Part shown: positions 6,097 to 6,766 of the stretch, in pieces
Numbering within the stretch: the stretch's first letter is position 1
How the letters are laid out: every line of letters begins with the position of its first letter
Source: Bacteroidia bacterium
GTDB lineage: Bacteria > Bacteroidota > Bacteroidia > Bacteroidales > BM523
Reading direction: 5' to 3'
Length of the DNA stretch: 6,766 nt
Assembly: GCA_016209245.1 (NCBI GenBank)
Contig: JACQWN010000108.1
Span: 1 to 6,766 of the forward strand
The notes under the pieces: model-generated
What the model saw: the letters and a program-made list of their open reading frames with translations, nothing else
Told to the model about the DNA's origin: nothing
Databases searched by the model: none
Made by a program: the position numbers and the translations under genes

Positions 6097-6766
6097 ATCA
6101 GTTTTATTTTCATCAGATAATTGGATATTCAATGTATTAGAATCAGTCTGATTTTTCTGAACTTCGATTTTTATTTCTTCAGCTTCTTTATTGAATAAGA
6201 CATTAATAGTATCGTTAGTTGCAACATCGGAGCTGATAATAATCTCGGCCAGAGGATCTTCAAGATATTTTTGAATAGCACGTTTTAATGGACGGGCACC
6301 GAATTTGATATCGAAACCTTTTTCACAGATATAATCTTTAGTTTCAGGGCTGATGTTCAGATTATAACCAAGCTCTTTTATTCTTTTATAAAAACCTCCG
6401 AGCTCAATATCAATAATTTTATGGATGTTGTCACGTGTAAGATAATTGAAAATAATTACATCGTCAATTCTGTTCAGAAATTCAGGAGCAAAAGTTTTTT
6501 TCAAAGCATTTTGAATTATAGAATTTGCATGTTTGTTCATCTCTTCCTGCCGGTGTTTGGTATCGAAGCCAATACCCATGCCAAAATCAGCCAGTTGACG
6601 CGTTCCGATATTAGAGGTCATAATAACGATAGAATTTTTAAAGTCAATTCTGCGGCCAAGACTATCGGTAAGACGGCCTTCATCCATGACTTGCAGGAGA
6701 ATATGAAAAACATCGGGATGAGCTTTTTCAATTTCATCAAGCAGGACTACTGAATATGGCTTGCGG
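6094..6766 (-). CDS. clpC: ATP-dependent Clp protease ATP-binding subunit ClpC, C-terminal part
   Basis: This runs off the right edge; the visible 223 residues are the end of the second AAA+ module and the C-terminal domain. The first complete codon is at 6765-6763. Walker B is VVLLDEIEKAH, followed by HILLQVMDEGRLTDSLGR, sensor-1 region IVIMTSNIG, arginine-finger region FAPEFLNRIDDVIIF and sensor-2 motif GARPLKRAIQKYLEDPLAE. The RQLADFGMGIGF segment and IEDPLAE-like ending favour ClpC over ClpB. ClpC unfolds substrates and feeds them to the ClpP protease in the cytoplasm. The N-terminal substrate domain, first AAA+ module, middle domain and P-loop of the second module are outside the window. 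The tail after the AAA+ lid is polar and Asn/Asp/Lys-rich (about the last 30 residues). An internal Met at 6685-6687 is not the start. The gene converges on its neighbour, with both stop codons inside one hairpin. Confidence 0.93.
   Translation of the reverse strand, partial: RKPYSVVLLDEIEKAHPDVFHILLQVMDEGRLTDSLGRRIDFKNSIVIMTSNIGTRQLADFGMGIGFDTKHRQEEMNKHANSIIQNALKKTFAPEFLNRIDDVIIFNYLTRDNIHKIIDIELGGFYKRIKELGYNLNISPETKDYICEKGFDIKFGARPLKRAIQKYLEDPLAEIIISSDVATNDTINVLFNKEAEEIKIEVQKNQTDSNTLNIQLSDENKTD

Noticed and set aside
6421..6753. 110-codon + strand open frame opposite clpC
   Set aside because: It is the complement of strongly conserved AAA+ motifs (Walker B, sensor 1), so it is a shadow of clpC.

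Overview
The window is AT-rich, has A/T-rich leaders without Shine-Dalgarno sequences, and its protein families are typical of Bacteroidota: a SpoIIE-type phosphatase tail ending in a DQFGG-containing motif, a von Willebrand factor A (VWA) / GATase-like membrane protein, a glycoside hydrolase 3 (GH3)-serine hydrolase fusion, and a ClpC-type ATPase. I infer a member of the Bacteroidota, probably uncultured and perhaps of the order Bacteroidales. The rank below phylum is a guess.

Layout: (1) 2-238, C-terminal end of a PP2C/SpoIIE phosphatase, + strand. (2) 239-431, non-coding and made almost entirely of two tandem arrays: five perfect GTGAGAAA octamers, then ten 11-bp units that run almost to the next start codon. 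(3) 432-2549, a complete 705-residue VWA protein with three membrane segments. A compact double-hairpin sequence lies inside its coding region. (4) 2550-2822, non-coding, a mosaic of three short palindromic or repeat elements. (5) 2823-6053, a complete 1076-residue envelope protein with a catalytically degenerate GH3 half fused to an intact serine hydrolase half. An octamer array sits in frame at the junction. (6) 6047-6096, a perfect 23-bp-stem hairpin shared by two convergent genes, holding both stop codons. (7) 6094-6766, C-terminal part of ClpC on the - strand, running off the window.

The genes do not form an evident pathway. The VWA protein and the GH3/serine hydrolase are both predicted to be anchored in the inner membrane facing the periplasm, and each has its own repeat-filled upstream region. 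The most notable feature is the repeat content. Two octamer arrays of related consensus occur, one intergenic and one coding. The coding array has a period not divisible by three, avoids its own potential in-frame TGA, and is followed by stop codons in both alternative frames, so losing or gaining one unit would remove the serine hydrolase half. I see no CRISPR array, tRNA, rRNA, complete insertion sequence or recognisable defence system.
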